Assembly (NCBI RefSeq): GCF_000620785.1 | Contig: NZ_JIAI01000007.1 | Span: forward strand, 124,001-188,000 | DNA length: 64,000 nt | Reading direction: 5' to 3' | Origin: Actinospineispora acaciae DSM 45401 | GTDB taxonomy: Bacteria > Actinomycetota > Actinomycetes > Mycobacteriales > Pseudonocardiaceae | Shown here: positions 40,091 to 48,630 of the stretch, piece by piece | Numbering within the stretch: the stretch's first letter is position 1 | Layout: the number at the start of each line of letters is the position of its first letter | Position numbers and translations under genes: made by a program | The notes under the pieces: generated by a model | Told to the model about the DNA's origin: nothing | The model's input: the letters and a program-made list of their open reading frames with translations, nothing else | The model's database searches: none

Positions 40091-41428
40091 TCAGCGGGCC
40101 GCGCCCAGGCGGCGCCGCAGGGCGTAGAAGGCCGTGTAGTTGGCGACCACGTCGACCTCCCCCTCGGGCAGCTCGGTGAGCGCCTCGAGCGGATCCGGGG
40201 CGGTGTGGTGCGCCAGGTCGGCGTAGCTCAGCCGCACCCCCAGGTCGGCGGCCCGCTCCCCGCTGGCCGCGAGCGGCCGCTCGCCGAGCGCCGCGAAGTC
40301 CACGTCCCACAGCCAGGAGGTGTCCCGTCCGTCGGCCTCGCGGGCGTTCACCACGATCAGCAGCGGGCGCCCGGGGGTGAGCATGGACAGCGTCGCCGCC
40401 CAGCCCGCCGGGTTCTTGGCCAGCAACAGCCGCAGGGTGCGCGCGCCGAGCGTCACGCTGGAGTAGCGCCCCGCCACGTTGTCCAGCCGGCCGATCGCCT
40501 CGGCCGCCTCGCCAGCCGGTACCCGTTCGTGGTCCGCGGCGGCCAGCGCCATCAGCGCGTTCGCCCGGTTGAACTGCCCGGGCAGCCCGATCGACAGCGG
40601 CGTCGCCGACTTGTCGGTCCGCGCCTCGGTCCCCGCCTCGGTCAGGCCGGCGTCGTCACCGTCCTCGCTCAGCCACCAGTCCGGCTTCGGCTGCGCCAGC
40701 CCGCACTCGCAGCGCCAGCCCACCGCCGACCAGCTCATCACCCGGCCACAGCGCGGGCAGGTCAGCGTGTCCTCCCGCCAGGCCGCCCCGGCCGCCACCC
40801 ACACCACCTTGCCGGCGGCCTGGTCGGCGGCCCAGACGGTCATCGGGTCGTCCGCGTTGGCGATCACGGTGGTGTCCGGCAGCTCGGCGAGCGCGGAGCC
40901 GATCGTGGCGGCCGTCTTGCGGACCTCGCTGGCCCGGTCGAGCTGGTCGCGGGACAGGTTGAGCAGCACGATCGCCACCGGCCTCGACTGCCGCGCCACC
41001 GACGCCACGTGCAGCTCGTCGACCTCCAGCACCGCCCGCCCGGCGCCCCGGTCCTCGGCCAGCGCCGCCACCGCCCCGTCGGCCATGTTCGAACCCGACG
41101 AGTTGTGCGCCACCGCGCCCTGGGTGCGCAGCGCGGCGGCCACCATGTGGCTCGTGGTCGTCTTGCCGTTCGTACCCGACACCAGCACCACCCGGCGGCC
41201 GGCCGAGAGCCGCCGCAGCGCGTCGGGCTGCATCGCCAGCGTCACCCGCCCGCCGATGATCGACCCGCTGCCGCGACCGGCCCAGCGGGACAGCTTGGCC
41301 ACGGCCAGCCCCGCCCGCACCGAGAGGTCACACCACCACCCCGGCGTCGAACGCTCACCGGCCGACCGGCTCTCAACCCGGGGCGGCAAGGACTCGGCAA
41401 CTTCCGACGTTTTCGTGGTCCACCTCAT
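40091..41428 (-). CDS. murT: MurT, lipid II isoglutaminyl synthase ligase subunit
   Basis: 445 residues. Mur-ligase ATP site VVLVSGTNGKTTTSHM, the MurT-specific zinc ribbon LTCPRCGRVMSW ... WRCECGLAQP (four Cys), substrate/ATP region LPGQFNRANALMALAAAD and the C-terminal DUF1727 domain (LLLAKNPAGWAATLSML, LWDVDFAAL). With GatD it amidates lipid II glutamate. The N-terminal about 35 residues from ATG 41428 are atypical; a GTG at residue 36 (RAGLAVAKLSRWAG) would match the family start better. Confidence 0.95.
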   Translation of the reverse strand: MRWTTKTSEVAESLPPRVESRSAGERSTPGWWCDLSVRAGLAVAKLSRWAGRGSGSIIGGRVTLAMQPDALRRLSAGRRVVLVSGTNGKTTTSHMVAAALRTQGAVAHNSSGSNMADGAVAALAEDRGAGRAVLEVDELHVASVARQSRPVAIVLLNLSRDQLDRASEVRKTAATIGSALAELPDTTVIANADDPMTVWAADQAAGKVVWVAAGAAWREDTLTCPRCGRVMSWSAVGWRCECGLAQPKPDWWLSEDGDDAGLTEAGTEARTDKSATPLSIGLPGQFNRANALMALAAADHERVPAGEAAEAIGRLDNVAGRYSSVTLGARTLRLLLAKNPAGWAATLSMLTPGRPLLIVVNAREADGRDTSWLWDVDFAALGERPLAASGERAADLGVRLSYADLAHHTAPDPLEALTELPEGEVDVVANYTAFYALRRRLGAAR

Positions 41429-41684
41429 TCGTCAGCGCCCAGGCCGCGACGCGGGAGGACAACGCCGACACCCAACACGGGCTCATCTCATCAGAATTCA
41501 TAGGAAACGCACATTGTTAACGACTCGATCCCGATCGGGCGACGCCCGGAACCCGGGCGCGCGGCGTGAGCAAAGTCTAGTCCCACCGGCATCGCCCCAG
41601 GTCAGCGACCCGCGCTAGGTAACGTCGACTGAGACCATTGCCAGCAAACCCCGCCGTCCGTAGCCTGCCGACCCGACAACTGAC
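41429..41684. other. Intergenic region upstream of murT
   Basis: About 250 bp; must include the murT promoter (minus strand). Several short GC-rich dyads (CCCGATCGGG, CCCGGGCG) but no clear promoter motif and no gene. Confidence 0.35.
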
Positions 41685-41728
41685 GGGGGTGGCTCCGCCG
41701 ACGCCGAACGCCGGCAATAGCCACCCCC
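41685..41728 (-). terminator. Hairpin after secreted repeat protein gene
   Basis: Perfect 10-bp arms GGGGGTGGCT (41685-41694) and AGCCACCCCC (41719-41728), 28 bp downstream of the stop at 41757 on the minus strand. Confidence 0.6.
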
Positions 41729-41756
41729 GGGGCGACCGGCCCGGGAGCGCACGGGC

Positions 41757-42311
41757 TCAGTTCTTGATGGAGAACGAGTCGCTCACCGTAGTGCCGCCGC
41801 ACACCATGTCGACCCGCACCGCGCCGCCCCTGGCGTCCCGGTTCACCTTGCCGAGGGTGGTGAAGCTGCCCCAACCCGGCGAGGTGCTCTCGAGCGTGAA
41901 CGGCCCGGACGCCCGCAGCGCGGACGGCGAGGACACGCAGAAGGTGTTGATCCGCACCGTCTCCCCCGGCCGCGCCGCCCCCTTCACCTGGGCCTTGATG
42001 CTCGGCCGCTGCCCGTCGTCGCCCTGGGACGGGGTGGCCGGCGCCGGCGCGGTGCTGGACGGCGGCGCGGGCCGCTCGGCCCACGTGCCGCGCGACGGGC
42101 CGTACGAGGGACCGCGTGAGGGGCCGTACGAAGGACCGCGTGAGGGGCCGTATGAAGGATCGTGCGAAGGGCCGTACGTCGAGCCGTACGAGGAGCCGCC
42201 CGAGGTGTCGTCGGCGTCGTCGTCGATCGGCGCGGCCGTCGCCACCCCCGCCCCGCTCAGTAACGCGAGCACCATCAGCCCCACGGCAGCCGTCACCGCG
42301 CGAACCCGCAT
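41757..42311 (-). CDS. Secreted protein with SYGPSRGP repeats
   Basis: 184 residues from ATG 42311 (GGGGAT upstream). Signal peptide AAVGLMVLALLSGAG, cleavage after TAA. Mature N-terminus is acidic, then an octapeptide repeat (SYGPSRGP three times plus the variants SYGSTYGP and SHDPSYGP), encoded by a 24-bp repeat. Then a Pro/Ala linker and a C-terminal beta-rich domain with two cysteines (RINTFCVSS, VDMVCGG), a likely disulfide. Exported; I do not recognise the C-terminal domain. Tyr/Gly/Pro-rich repeats suggest a flexible, cell-surface or adhesive role. Confidence 0.75.
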   Translation of the reverse strand: MRVRAVTAAVGLMVLALLSGAGVATAAPIDDDADDTSGGSSYGSTYGPSHDPSYGPSRGPSYGPSRGPSYGPSRGTWAERPAPPSSTAPAPATPSQGDDGQRPSIKAQVKGAARPGETVRINTFCVSSPSALRASGPFTLESTSPGWGSFTTLGKVNRDARGGAVRVDMVCGGTTVSDSFSIKN

Positions 42312-42427
42312 CTGGAATCCCCTCGATCGTGAGGCCCGTCCCTGAGGCCTCCGCACGCGAGGATTAACGGCCGCGCGACCTATCGCGTTAGCAGCATTCC
42401 GGAGTTATACGGGATCGCACGCCGAAG

Positions 42428-42471
42428 CCGTGAGTGGCAGGAGGCGCTATGGCACCCCTCGCCGCTCACGG
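42428..42471 (+). repeat. Dispersed CTATGR-loop palindrome, copy 5 (degenerate)
   Basis: Arms 42428-42446 and 42453-42471 around loop CTATGG: 14 Watson-Crick pairs, 2 wobbles and 3 mismatches. Outer CCGTGAGTGG is kept on the left. Between divergent genes; 22 bp before the start of the isochorismatase-like gene. Confidence 0.8.
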
Positions 42472-42493
42472 GTCGTCGGGCAAGCTGTGGTCC

Positions 42494-43177
42494 ATGCAGC
42501 GAGCTCACGGTGTCGAGGTGCCCGAGACGGTGGCGGAGATGTGCCGCCCGGACCGGGCCGCGGTCCTGGTGTACGACCCACAGGTGGGCATCCTCGCCCA
42601 CGTCCAGGACCGGGAGGGGTTGGTGGAACGGACCAGGTCGGTGCTGGACGCGGCGCGCGTGGCCGGGGTGCCGGTGCTGTACGTGCGGCACGTCTCGGTG
42701 CCGGTCACGCACATGGGGGTGGCCGCGCTGCGCACGGCGATGGCCTGGCAGCGGCTGGACGACCCGAACAAGGTGGTCTCGCCGTTCCCGCCGGACGCCC
42801 CGCACGCCCAGATCGCCGACGAGCTGGCACCGGTGGCCGGCGAGCCGGTGTTCGACAAGCTCGGCATGTCCGCGTTCGTCGGCACCCCGCTGGAGGCGGT
42901 GCTGCGCGACCGGGGGATCACCACGCTGCTGCTGGTCGGGGCCGTGCTGGAGATCGGCATCGAGCCCACCGCCCGGCACGCCGCCGACCTGGGGCTGCTG
43001 CCCGTGGTGGTCACCGACGCCTGCGGCGTGGTCGAGCAGCCGGCCGCCGAGCGCTCGCTGGCCAGCCTCGACTACTCCCTGATGTCGTACCGCTGCACGG
43101 CGGAGGAAGCCGTCACAGCGCTGCTCGCCGGGTTCCCGCGCGGCTCGGGGTCTGACGAAATCCGCGACTCACCCTGA
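42494..43177 (+). CDS. Isochorismatase-like hydrolase lacking the catalytic Cys
   Basis: 227 residues from ATG 42494; the frame upstream runs through the palindrome. Isochorismatase fold: AAVLVYDPQVGILAHV gives the catalytic Asp, and DRGITTLLLVGAVLEIGIEPTARHAADLG the third motif. The Cys typical of amidases in this superfamily (VCVEATARDA) is replaced by Gly (IGIEPTARHA), as in true isochorismatases such as EntB/PhzD. So it may cleave a vinyl ether or another non-amide substrate. The last residues (SDEIRDSP) and stop are encoded in the 22-bp direct repeat. Confidence 0.85.
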   Translation: MQRAHGVEVPETVAEMCRPDRAAVLVYDPQVGILAHVQDREGLVERTRSVLDAARVAGVPVLYVRHVSVPVTHMGVAALRTAMAWQRLDDPNKVVSPFPPDAPHAQIADELAPVAGEPVFDKLGMSAFVGTPLEAVLRDRGITTLLLVGAVLEIGIEPTARHAADLGLLPVVVTDACGVVEQPAAERSLASLDYSLMSYRCTAEEAVTALLAGFPRGSGSDEIRDSP

Positions 43178-43193
43178 CAAAATCCCCGACTCG
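43152..43193 (-). repeat. Paired 22-bp direct repeats (family 2, copy a)
   Basis: Units CTGACGAAATCCGCGACTCA (43152-43171) and CTGACAAAATCCCCGACTCG (43174-43193) match at 17 of 20 positions with 22-bp periodicity. The stop codon of the isochorismatase-like gene lies between. On the minus strand each unit starts with GAGTCGSGG, as does the pair near 48.6 kb. Confidence 0.65.
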
Positions 43194-43203
43194 CGGGCGA
43201 GCG

Positions 43204-44397
43204 TTAGCTCAGCGCGAGCACGTCGTCCTGGAACGCCAGGTACAGGTTGGCGATCAGCCGGGGCGAGGCGATCGGCGCGCCGAGCAGCTGCTCCACCTTG
43301 TGCAGCCGGTAGCGGACCGTGTTCGGGTGTACGAACATCAGCTCGGCGGTCCGCTTGACGTCCTGGTCACAGGCCAGGTACCTGATCACCGTCTCGGTCA
43401 GGTCGGCCGCCTTGACCAGCGCGCCGAAGTGCCGCTCGAAGCGCGCGGCGACCTGGGCGTCGTCGCGGCGGGTGAGCAGCCAGGTGGCGAAGTCGACCTC
43501 GTCGAGCCGGACCACGCGCTCCCCGCTACCCCTGTCGTGGCGCCGGGTCGCCACCCGCCACGCGGTGATCGCCTCCCGGAAGTAGCTGGGGCCGGTGGTG
43601 AGGTCGGCGAACGGGCCGCTGACCCCGACCAGGTGGGTGCCGCCGAGCAGCTCCAGCCAGTCCGCCGCGGCCGGGTCGTCGGCGAGCACGGCGGTCAGCG
43701 GGGTCTCCAGGTCGTCCGGGTCGTGCTCCTCGGACACGATCAGCCCGAGCTGGCGGGTGTGCGCCTCCTCCAGCAGCAGGTCCGCGGTGCGGCGGTGGTC
43801 GGCCTCGGGGTCGACCGGGCTGGCCGCGACCACCCGCAGCCCGCCGCCCACCCGGAACCGGAACCGCCGCAGCCGGTCCCAGGTCTGCCGGACCCGTGAC
43901 GCCGGGGTGCCCGCGTAGAGCGTCCAGACCAGCCGCCCCGCCTCCGCCCGCTCCTGGCTCATGGTCAGCGCGCGCACCGCGTTCGCGGCGGCCAGCACGT
44001 GCTCGGCGGTCTGCAGCAGCTCCGGGCCCAGGTCGTCGAGCAGCGCGTGCCCCCGGGACGCCACCGCCAGCCGGAACCCGGAGCCGCGCAGCAGGAACGG
44101 CCGGGTGGCCACCGCCCACCTGCCGACCGCGAACCGCTGCGGCGCCAGCTCCCGCGCGGTGATCTCCTCCCAGATCAGCCGCAGCGGCCCCTGGCCGGTG
44201 GAGGCGATCACCCGCCCGGAGCTCTGGTACAGCACGGCGGCCCCGCGCGCCAACGTGGCCAGCCGGTTGACCAGCGCCTTCACCGGGTCCTCGGCGGCGA
44301 GCGCCTGCAGCAGGTCGTTCTGCAGCCACACCGTGCGGCGCAGCCTGTCGATCTCCGAAGAATGCCCGCTCGGCGGATCGACCTTGGTGCGGCTCAT
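43204..44397 (-). CDS. PucR/CdaR-family transcriptional regulator
   Basis: 397 residues from ATG 44397. N-terminal sensor-like part with a hydrophobic ARGAAVLYQSSGRVIASTGQ (GAF-like), GGDEF-like middle (about 200-300), and the C-terminal HTH: TETVIRYLACDQDVKRTAELMFVHPNTVRYRLHKVEQL. PucR proteins often activate purine or amino-acid degradation genes. Divergent to hyuA (182 bp), so it is the probable regulator of the hydantoinase operon. Confidence 0.9.
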   Translation of the reverse strand: MSRTKVDPPSGHSSEIDRLRRTVWLQNDLLQALAAEDPVKALVNRLATLARGAAVLYQSSGRVIASTGQGPLRLIWEEITARELAPQRFAVGRWAVATRPFLLRGSGFRLAVASRGHALLDDLGPELLQTAEHVLAAANAVRALTMSQERAEAGRLVWTLYAGTPASRVRQTWDRLRRFRFRVGGGLRVVAASPVDPEADHRRTADLLLEEAHTRQLGLIVSEEHDPDDLETPLTAVLADDPAAADWLELLGGTHLVGVSGPFADLTTGPSYFREAITAWRVATRRHDRGSGERVVRLDEVDFATWLLTRRDDAQVAARFERHFGALVKAADLTETVIRYLACDQDVKRTAELMFVHPNTVRYRLHKVEQLLGAPIASPRLIANLYLAFQDDVLALS

Positions 44398-44579
44398 GTC
44401 CGATGCTCCAGGGCAACATGATGCGGGCGTGATTTGTCCAACCGTACAGCCTTATCAGTCACCATTAAGAGTTCTCACAATGACCGGCCGGCCGCCGTGG
44501 TGCACAGTCTGCAGCCAGCCGCTCGCGGCTTTCACTCCTGCATCCGCCGGAACATCCGAAGAACGGACTGAGGACAGAA

Positions 44580-46616
44580 ATGGCCAGACAGCGCGTCGCC
44601 GTCGACGTCGGCGGCACCTTCACCGACGTGTGCATCTTCGACGAGGCCAGCCGCGAGGTCCGCGTCACCAAGGTGCCCTCCACCCCGGACGACCCGATGC
44701 GCGCGGTGCTGGACGGGGTGGACCGCGCCGAGGTCGACCTGTCCGAGGTCACGCTGTTCTCGCACGGCAGCACGGTGGCCACCAACGCGCTGATCACCAG
44801 GAACTTCCGGCCGGCGGCGATGGTCACCACCACCGGGTTCCGGGACGTGATCGAGATCCGGGACGGCACCAAGGACGACCTCTGGGACGCCTACCAGGAC
44901 GTGGCGCCGCCCTACATCCGCCGCCGGGACCGCTTCGAGGTCACCGAGCGCATCGACTACTCCGGCCAGGTCGTCACCTCGCTGGACGAGGACGAGGCCC
45001 GCCGGGTGGCCCGGCTGCTCGGCAGGAGGGGCGCGCAGACGGTCGCGGTGTGCTTCGTGAACTCCTACGTCAACCCGGCGCACGAGATCCGGATGCGGGA
45101 GATCCTGGAGGAGGAGCTGCCCGGGGTGGCGGTGTCCACCAGCGCGGAGATCCTGCCGGAGATCTTCGAGCACGACAGGTTCGCCACCACGGTGGCCAAC
45201 GCGGTGCTCGCGCCGCTGGTCAGCGGGTACGTCGGCCGGCTCGCGGAGAACCTGGAGGACGGTGGCTACGCCGGGGACCTGTTGCTGCTGCACTCCGGCG
45301 GCGGCTCGATGACCCCGAAGATGGCCGAGCGCTACCCGGTGCGGCTGGCCGCGTCCGGCATCGCGGCCGGCGCCATCGCGGCTCGGCACGTCGCCGCGCA
45401 GTGCGGGTTCGCCAACGCGATCGGCCTGGACATGGGCGGGACCAGCACGGACATCTCGCTGGTGCACGGCGGCGAGCTGCGCGTGACCAAGGAGTGGTCG
45501 GTGGAGTACGGCTACCCGATCATCTTCCCGTCCATCGAGGTGCTCACCATCGGCGCCGGCGGCGGCTCCATCGCCCACATCGACGAGGCCGGCTCGCTGC
45601 GCAACGGCCCGCAGTCGGCGGGCGCGGACCCCGGCCCTGCCTGTTACGGCGCGGGCGGCACCCAGGCCACCAACTCCGACGCCAACCTGGCACTCAACCG
45701 GCTGGGCACCTCGCTGGCCGGCGGCGCCAAGATGCTGCGCCCGGAGCTGGCCGAGAAGGCCATCCTGGGCGGGGTGGCCGGCCGGCTCGGGCTGGACCTG
45801 GAGCAGGCGGCCAGCGCCATCCTCAAGGTGGCGAACGCGAACATGGCCGATGCCGTGCGGCTGATCTCGATCCGAAGGGGCTACGACCCGAGGGACTTCG
45901 CGCTGGTGGCGTTCGGCGGGGCGGGCGCGCTGCACGGCGCCGAGGTGGCCCGCGAGCTGGGCATTCCCACCGTGATCGTGCCGCCGAACCCGGGCGTCAC
46001 GTCCGCGCTGGGCTGCCTGCTGGTGGACATCCGCCACGACCTGTCGGCGATGTTCGGCGCGGTCGCGCACGAGGCCGACACGGAGGAGTTCGAGTCCGCG
46101 TACGCCGGCCTGGAGGCCGAGGCCACCGCCCGGCTGCGCCAGGAGGGCGTCGCGCCGGAGGACGCCGTGCTGCAACGGATGGTGTCCATGCGCTACCTGG
46201 GACAGTGGCGCTCGCTCACGGTGAGGTGCGGCAGCGGCAAGGGCGCGCTGGCCGAGGCCGTGCAGCTGTTCCACGAGCAGCACGAGCGGGAGTACGCGTT
46301 CCGCCGCGACGACACGCCCGTGGAGATCTACCAGCTCGGGCTGACCGCGATCGGCACCACCCCGAAGCCCGCGTTCGCCGCGCACGAGGTGGCCAGGCGC
46401 CCCTCCCCGACGCCCCGGCACGTCAGGGACGTCTACTTCGACACGCTCGGCTGGGTGGGCACGCCGGTGCACGCGCGCGACGAGCTGCCGGCCGGCACCG
46501 AGATCGTCGGCCCGGCGATCATCGACCAGCTCGACTCCACCACGCTCGTGCCGCCGGGCACCCGCGCCGAGGTCGACGAATGGCTGAACATCCGTATCCA
46601 CCTCGGGGAGGCGTGA
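44580..46616 (+). CDS. hyuA: Hydantoinase/oxoprolinase subunit A
   Basis: 678 residues, ATG 44580. ASKHA fold: phosphate loop VAVDVGGTFTDVCIFD, GSTVATNALITRN, LGLDMGGTSTDISL-type second loop, GAGGGSIAHID, and VAFGGAGALHGAEVARELG. Subunit A binds ATP and phosphorylates hydantoin, oxoproline or (as acetophenone/acetone carboxylase subunit) a ketone. Partner gene hyuB follows by 1-bp overlap. The exact substrate is open. Confidence 0.92.
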   Translation: MARQRVAVDVGGTFTDVCIFDEASREVRVTKVPSTPDDPMRAVLDGVDRAEVDLSEVTLFSHGSTVATNALITRNFRPAAMVTTTGFRDVIEIRDGTKDDLWDAYQDVAPPYIRRRDRFEVTERIDYSGQVVTSLDEDEARRVARLLGRRGAQTVAVCFVNSYVNPAHEIRMREILEEELPGVAVSTSAEILPEIFEHDRFATTVANAVLAPLVSGYVGRLAENLEDGGYAGDLLLLHSGGGSMTPKMAERYPVRLAASGIAAGAIAARHVAAQCGFANAIGLDMGGTSTDISLVHGGELRVTKEWSVEYGYPIIFPSIEVLTIGAGGGSIAHIDEAGSLRNGPQSAGADPGPACYGAGGTQATNSDANLALNRLGTSLAGGAKMLRPELAEKAILGGVAGRLGLDLEQAASAILKVANANMADAVRLISIRRGYDPRDFALVAFGGAGALHGAEVARELGIPTVIVPPNPGVTSALGCLLVDIRHDLSAMFGAVAHEADTEEFESAYAGLEAEATARLRQEGVAPEDAVLQRMVSMRYLGQWRSLTVRCGSGKGALAEAVQLFHEQHEREYAFRRDDTPVEIYQLGLTAIGTTPKPAFAAHEVARRPSPTPRHVRDVYFDTLGWVGTPVHARDELPAGTEIVGPAIIDQLDSTTLVPPGTRAEVDEWLNIRIHLGEA

Positions 46617-48574
46617 TGGCCGACAACCATGACATGGACCCGGTGACGTTCGAGGTCCTCAAGAACGCCTTCGTCACCGCCGTGGACCTGATGAGCGAGC
46701 AGATCATGCGGACCTGCTACTCGTTCGTGATCTACGCCCGCGACTTCTCCTCCGCGCTGTGCGACGCCGAGGGCAACACGGTGATGCAGGGCAGCGCCGA
46801 CATCGCCGTGCACGTGGGCACCCTGCACTTCCAGTGCAAGGCCGTGATCGAGGAGTTCGGCGAGGACATCAACCCCGGCGACGTGTTCGCCGTCAACGAC
46901 CCCTACCGGGGCGGCACCCACTTCAACGACGTGAGCTTCATCCGTCCGATCTTCGTCGGTGACGAGATCATCGGGTACGCCCAGAACAAGGGCCACTGGG
47001 CGGACATCGGCGGCAACGTCCCCGGCTCGTTCGACGTCAACGCGAAGGAGCACTTCAGCGAGGGCCTGCGGATCACCCCGGTGCGGGTCTGGCACGGCGG
47101 CAGGTTCCTGCACGACGTGGCGCAGCTGCTGGTGTCCAACACCCGCTCCCCGTACAGCAGCATGGGCGACCTGAACGCGCAGGCCGAGGCCACCGCGGTG
47201 TGCGAGCGGGAGATCCTGCGGCTGGTGGACCGCTACGGCCGCGACACCGTGGTGGCCGCCATGGCCGAGGTGCAGAGCTACGTCGAACGCCTGGTCCGCC
47301 ACCGCCTCACCGAGCTGCCGCGCGGCGAGTGGGAGGCCGTCGACTACATCGACAACGACCCTGGCAAGCCGGAAGGCCTGGTCCCGATCAAGATCAGGAT
47401 GACCATCGACGCCGACGGCATCCACTACGACCTGAGCGGCAGCGCGCCCGCCGTGGCGACGTTCCTGAACTCCGGCTACGGCACCACGCACTCCGCGCTC
47501 TACGCCGGCACCAAGACGTTCTTCCCCGAGGTGCCGCTGAACTCCGGCTTCTACCGCGTGGTGCAGGCCGACATCGGTCCGGAGGGCACCGTGGTCAACG
47601 CCGGCTGGCCGTACGCGGTGACCGGGTTCTGCTCGGGGCCGTACGAGAAGCTGATGAACGGCATCTTCGAGATCTGGTCCCGGGTGATGCCCGAGCGGGC
47701 CATGGCGTGCGCGTTCAACCTGGAGTACCTGCTGGTCGGCGGCAAGGACGCGCGCACGGCGGAGCGTCCGTACTTCATGTGGTACGACTGGATGGCCGGC
47801 GGCTGGGGCGCCCGCGCCAGCAAGGACGGCTCCGGGGCGACCTCGCCGCTGTTCGGCGCCGGGCTCGCGGTGCAGCCCGTGGAGGGGCAGGAGCGCCTGT
47901 CCCCCGTACTGACCAGCGCGCACCGCATCGTCACCGACTCCGGCGGCCCCGGCCGGTTCCGGGGCGGCTGCGGGCTGGAGAAGGGCGGCACGCTCACCGA
48001 CTGCGAGAGCACGGTGATGTCCTACTGCTGCGACCGGGCGCGCTCGATCACCTGGGGCCTGGACGGCGGGCTGCCGTCGCTGCCGCACGGCGTCTGGCTC
48101 AACCGCGGCAGCGAGGAGGAACGCTTCCTCGGCGCCACCTTCTCCAACGTGGCCGTGCACCCCGGCGACTCGTTCACCAGGCCCTCGGCCGGCGGCGGCG
48201 GACTCGGCGACCCGCTGACCCGCGACCCCGCCGCCGTGATGGAGGACGTGATCGACGGCTACGTCTCGGTCGACCGCGCGGCGAAGGACTACGGCGTGGT
48301 CATCACCGCCGTGGACCCCGAGCTGGACGACTACAACGTCGACCTGGCCGCCACCCGCCGCCTGCGCGCCGCGATCGCCAAGGACCGCCGAGCCTGGCTA
48401 GAAGAGGACCCTCACGACGTGGCCCGCCGCTACCGCGAGGGCGAGCTGACCATGCTCGACCTGGTCCGCCGCTACGGCGTGATCGTCGACTGGGGCACCG
48501 GCGAGCTCCACGAGAACACCACCCGCCAGTACCGCGCCCTCATAGCCCACCGCGCCTCCGCCCACTGGACCTAA
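46616..48574 (+). CDS. hyuB: Hydantoinase/oxoprolinase subunit B
   Basis: 652 residues from ATG 46616 (GGGGAG upstream; TGATG overlap). Features: DPVTFEVLKNAFVTAVDLM, VFAVNDPYRGGTHFNDVSF, GHWADIGG, LNSGYGTTHSAL-type region and the end VHPGDSFTRPSAGGGGLGDP. It completes ATP-dependent hydrolysis of the phosphorylated cyclic amide in the A/B complex. C-terminal about 60 residues (DVARRYREGELTMLDLVRRY) form an extra helical tail. Followed by family-2 direct repeats. Confidence 0.92.
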   Translation: MADNHDMDPVTFEVLKNAFVTAVDLMSEQIMRTCYSFVIYARDFSSALCDAEGNTVMQGSADIAVHVGTLHFQCKAVIEEFGEDINPGDVFAVNDPYRGGTHFNDVSFIRPIFVGDEIIGYAQNKGHWADIGGNVPGSFDVNAKEHFSEGLRITPVRVWHGGRFLHDVAQLLVSNTRSPYSSMGDLNAQAEATAVCEREILRLVDRYGRDTVVAAMAEVQSYVERLVRHRLTELPRGEWEAVDYIDNDPGKPEGLVPIKIRMTIDADGIHYDLSGSAPAVATFLNSGYGTTHSALYAGTKTFFPEVPLNSGFYRVVQADIGPEGTVVNAGWPYAVTGFCSGPYEKLMNGIFEIWSRVMPERAMACAFNLEYLLVGGKDARTAERPYFMWYDWMAGGWGARASKDGSGATSPLFGAGLAVQPVEGQERLSPVLTSAHRIVTDSGGPGRFRGGCGLEKGGTLTDCESTVMSYCCDRARSITWGLDGGLPSLPHGVWLNRGSEEERFLGATFSNVAVHPGDSFTRPSAGGGGLGDPLTRDPAAVMEDVIDGYVSVDRAAKDYGVVITAVDPELDDYNVDLAATRRLRAAIAKDRRAWLEEDPHDVARRYREGELTMLDLVRRYGVIVDWGTGELHENTTRQYRALIAHRASAHWT

Positions 48575-48583
48575 AACCCCCCG

Positions 48584-48627
48584 CGAGTCGGGGCTCTCAG
48601 CACACTGAGTCGGGCGTTCTGGCACAC
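48584..48627 (+). repeat. Paired 22-bp direct repeats (family 2, copy b)
   Basis: Units 48584-48605 (CGAGTCGGGGCTCTCAG...) and 48606-48627 (TGAGTCGGGCGTTCTGG...) lie head to tail, share GAGTCGGG and a final GCACAC, and match at about 15 of 22 positions. They fill the gap between hyuB stop and the convergent esterase stop. Confidence 0.55.
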
Positions 48628-48630
48628 GCG

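Noticed and set aside
42098..42185. Possible CRISPR-like array from 24-bp repeats
   Set aside because: Repeats are contiguous, in frame and encode an octapeptide in a secreted protein; there are no spacers and no cas genes.
43961..48574. 1537-codon open frame on the plus strand
   Set aside because: Only its last part from 46616 (HyuB) is real. The rest is antisense to pucR and out of frame with hyuA, open because of GC-rich codon bias.
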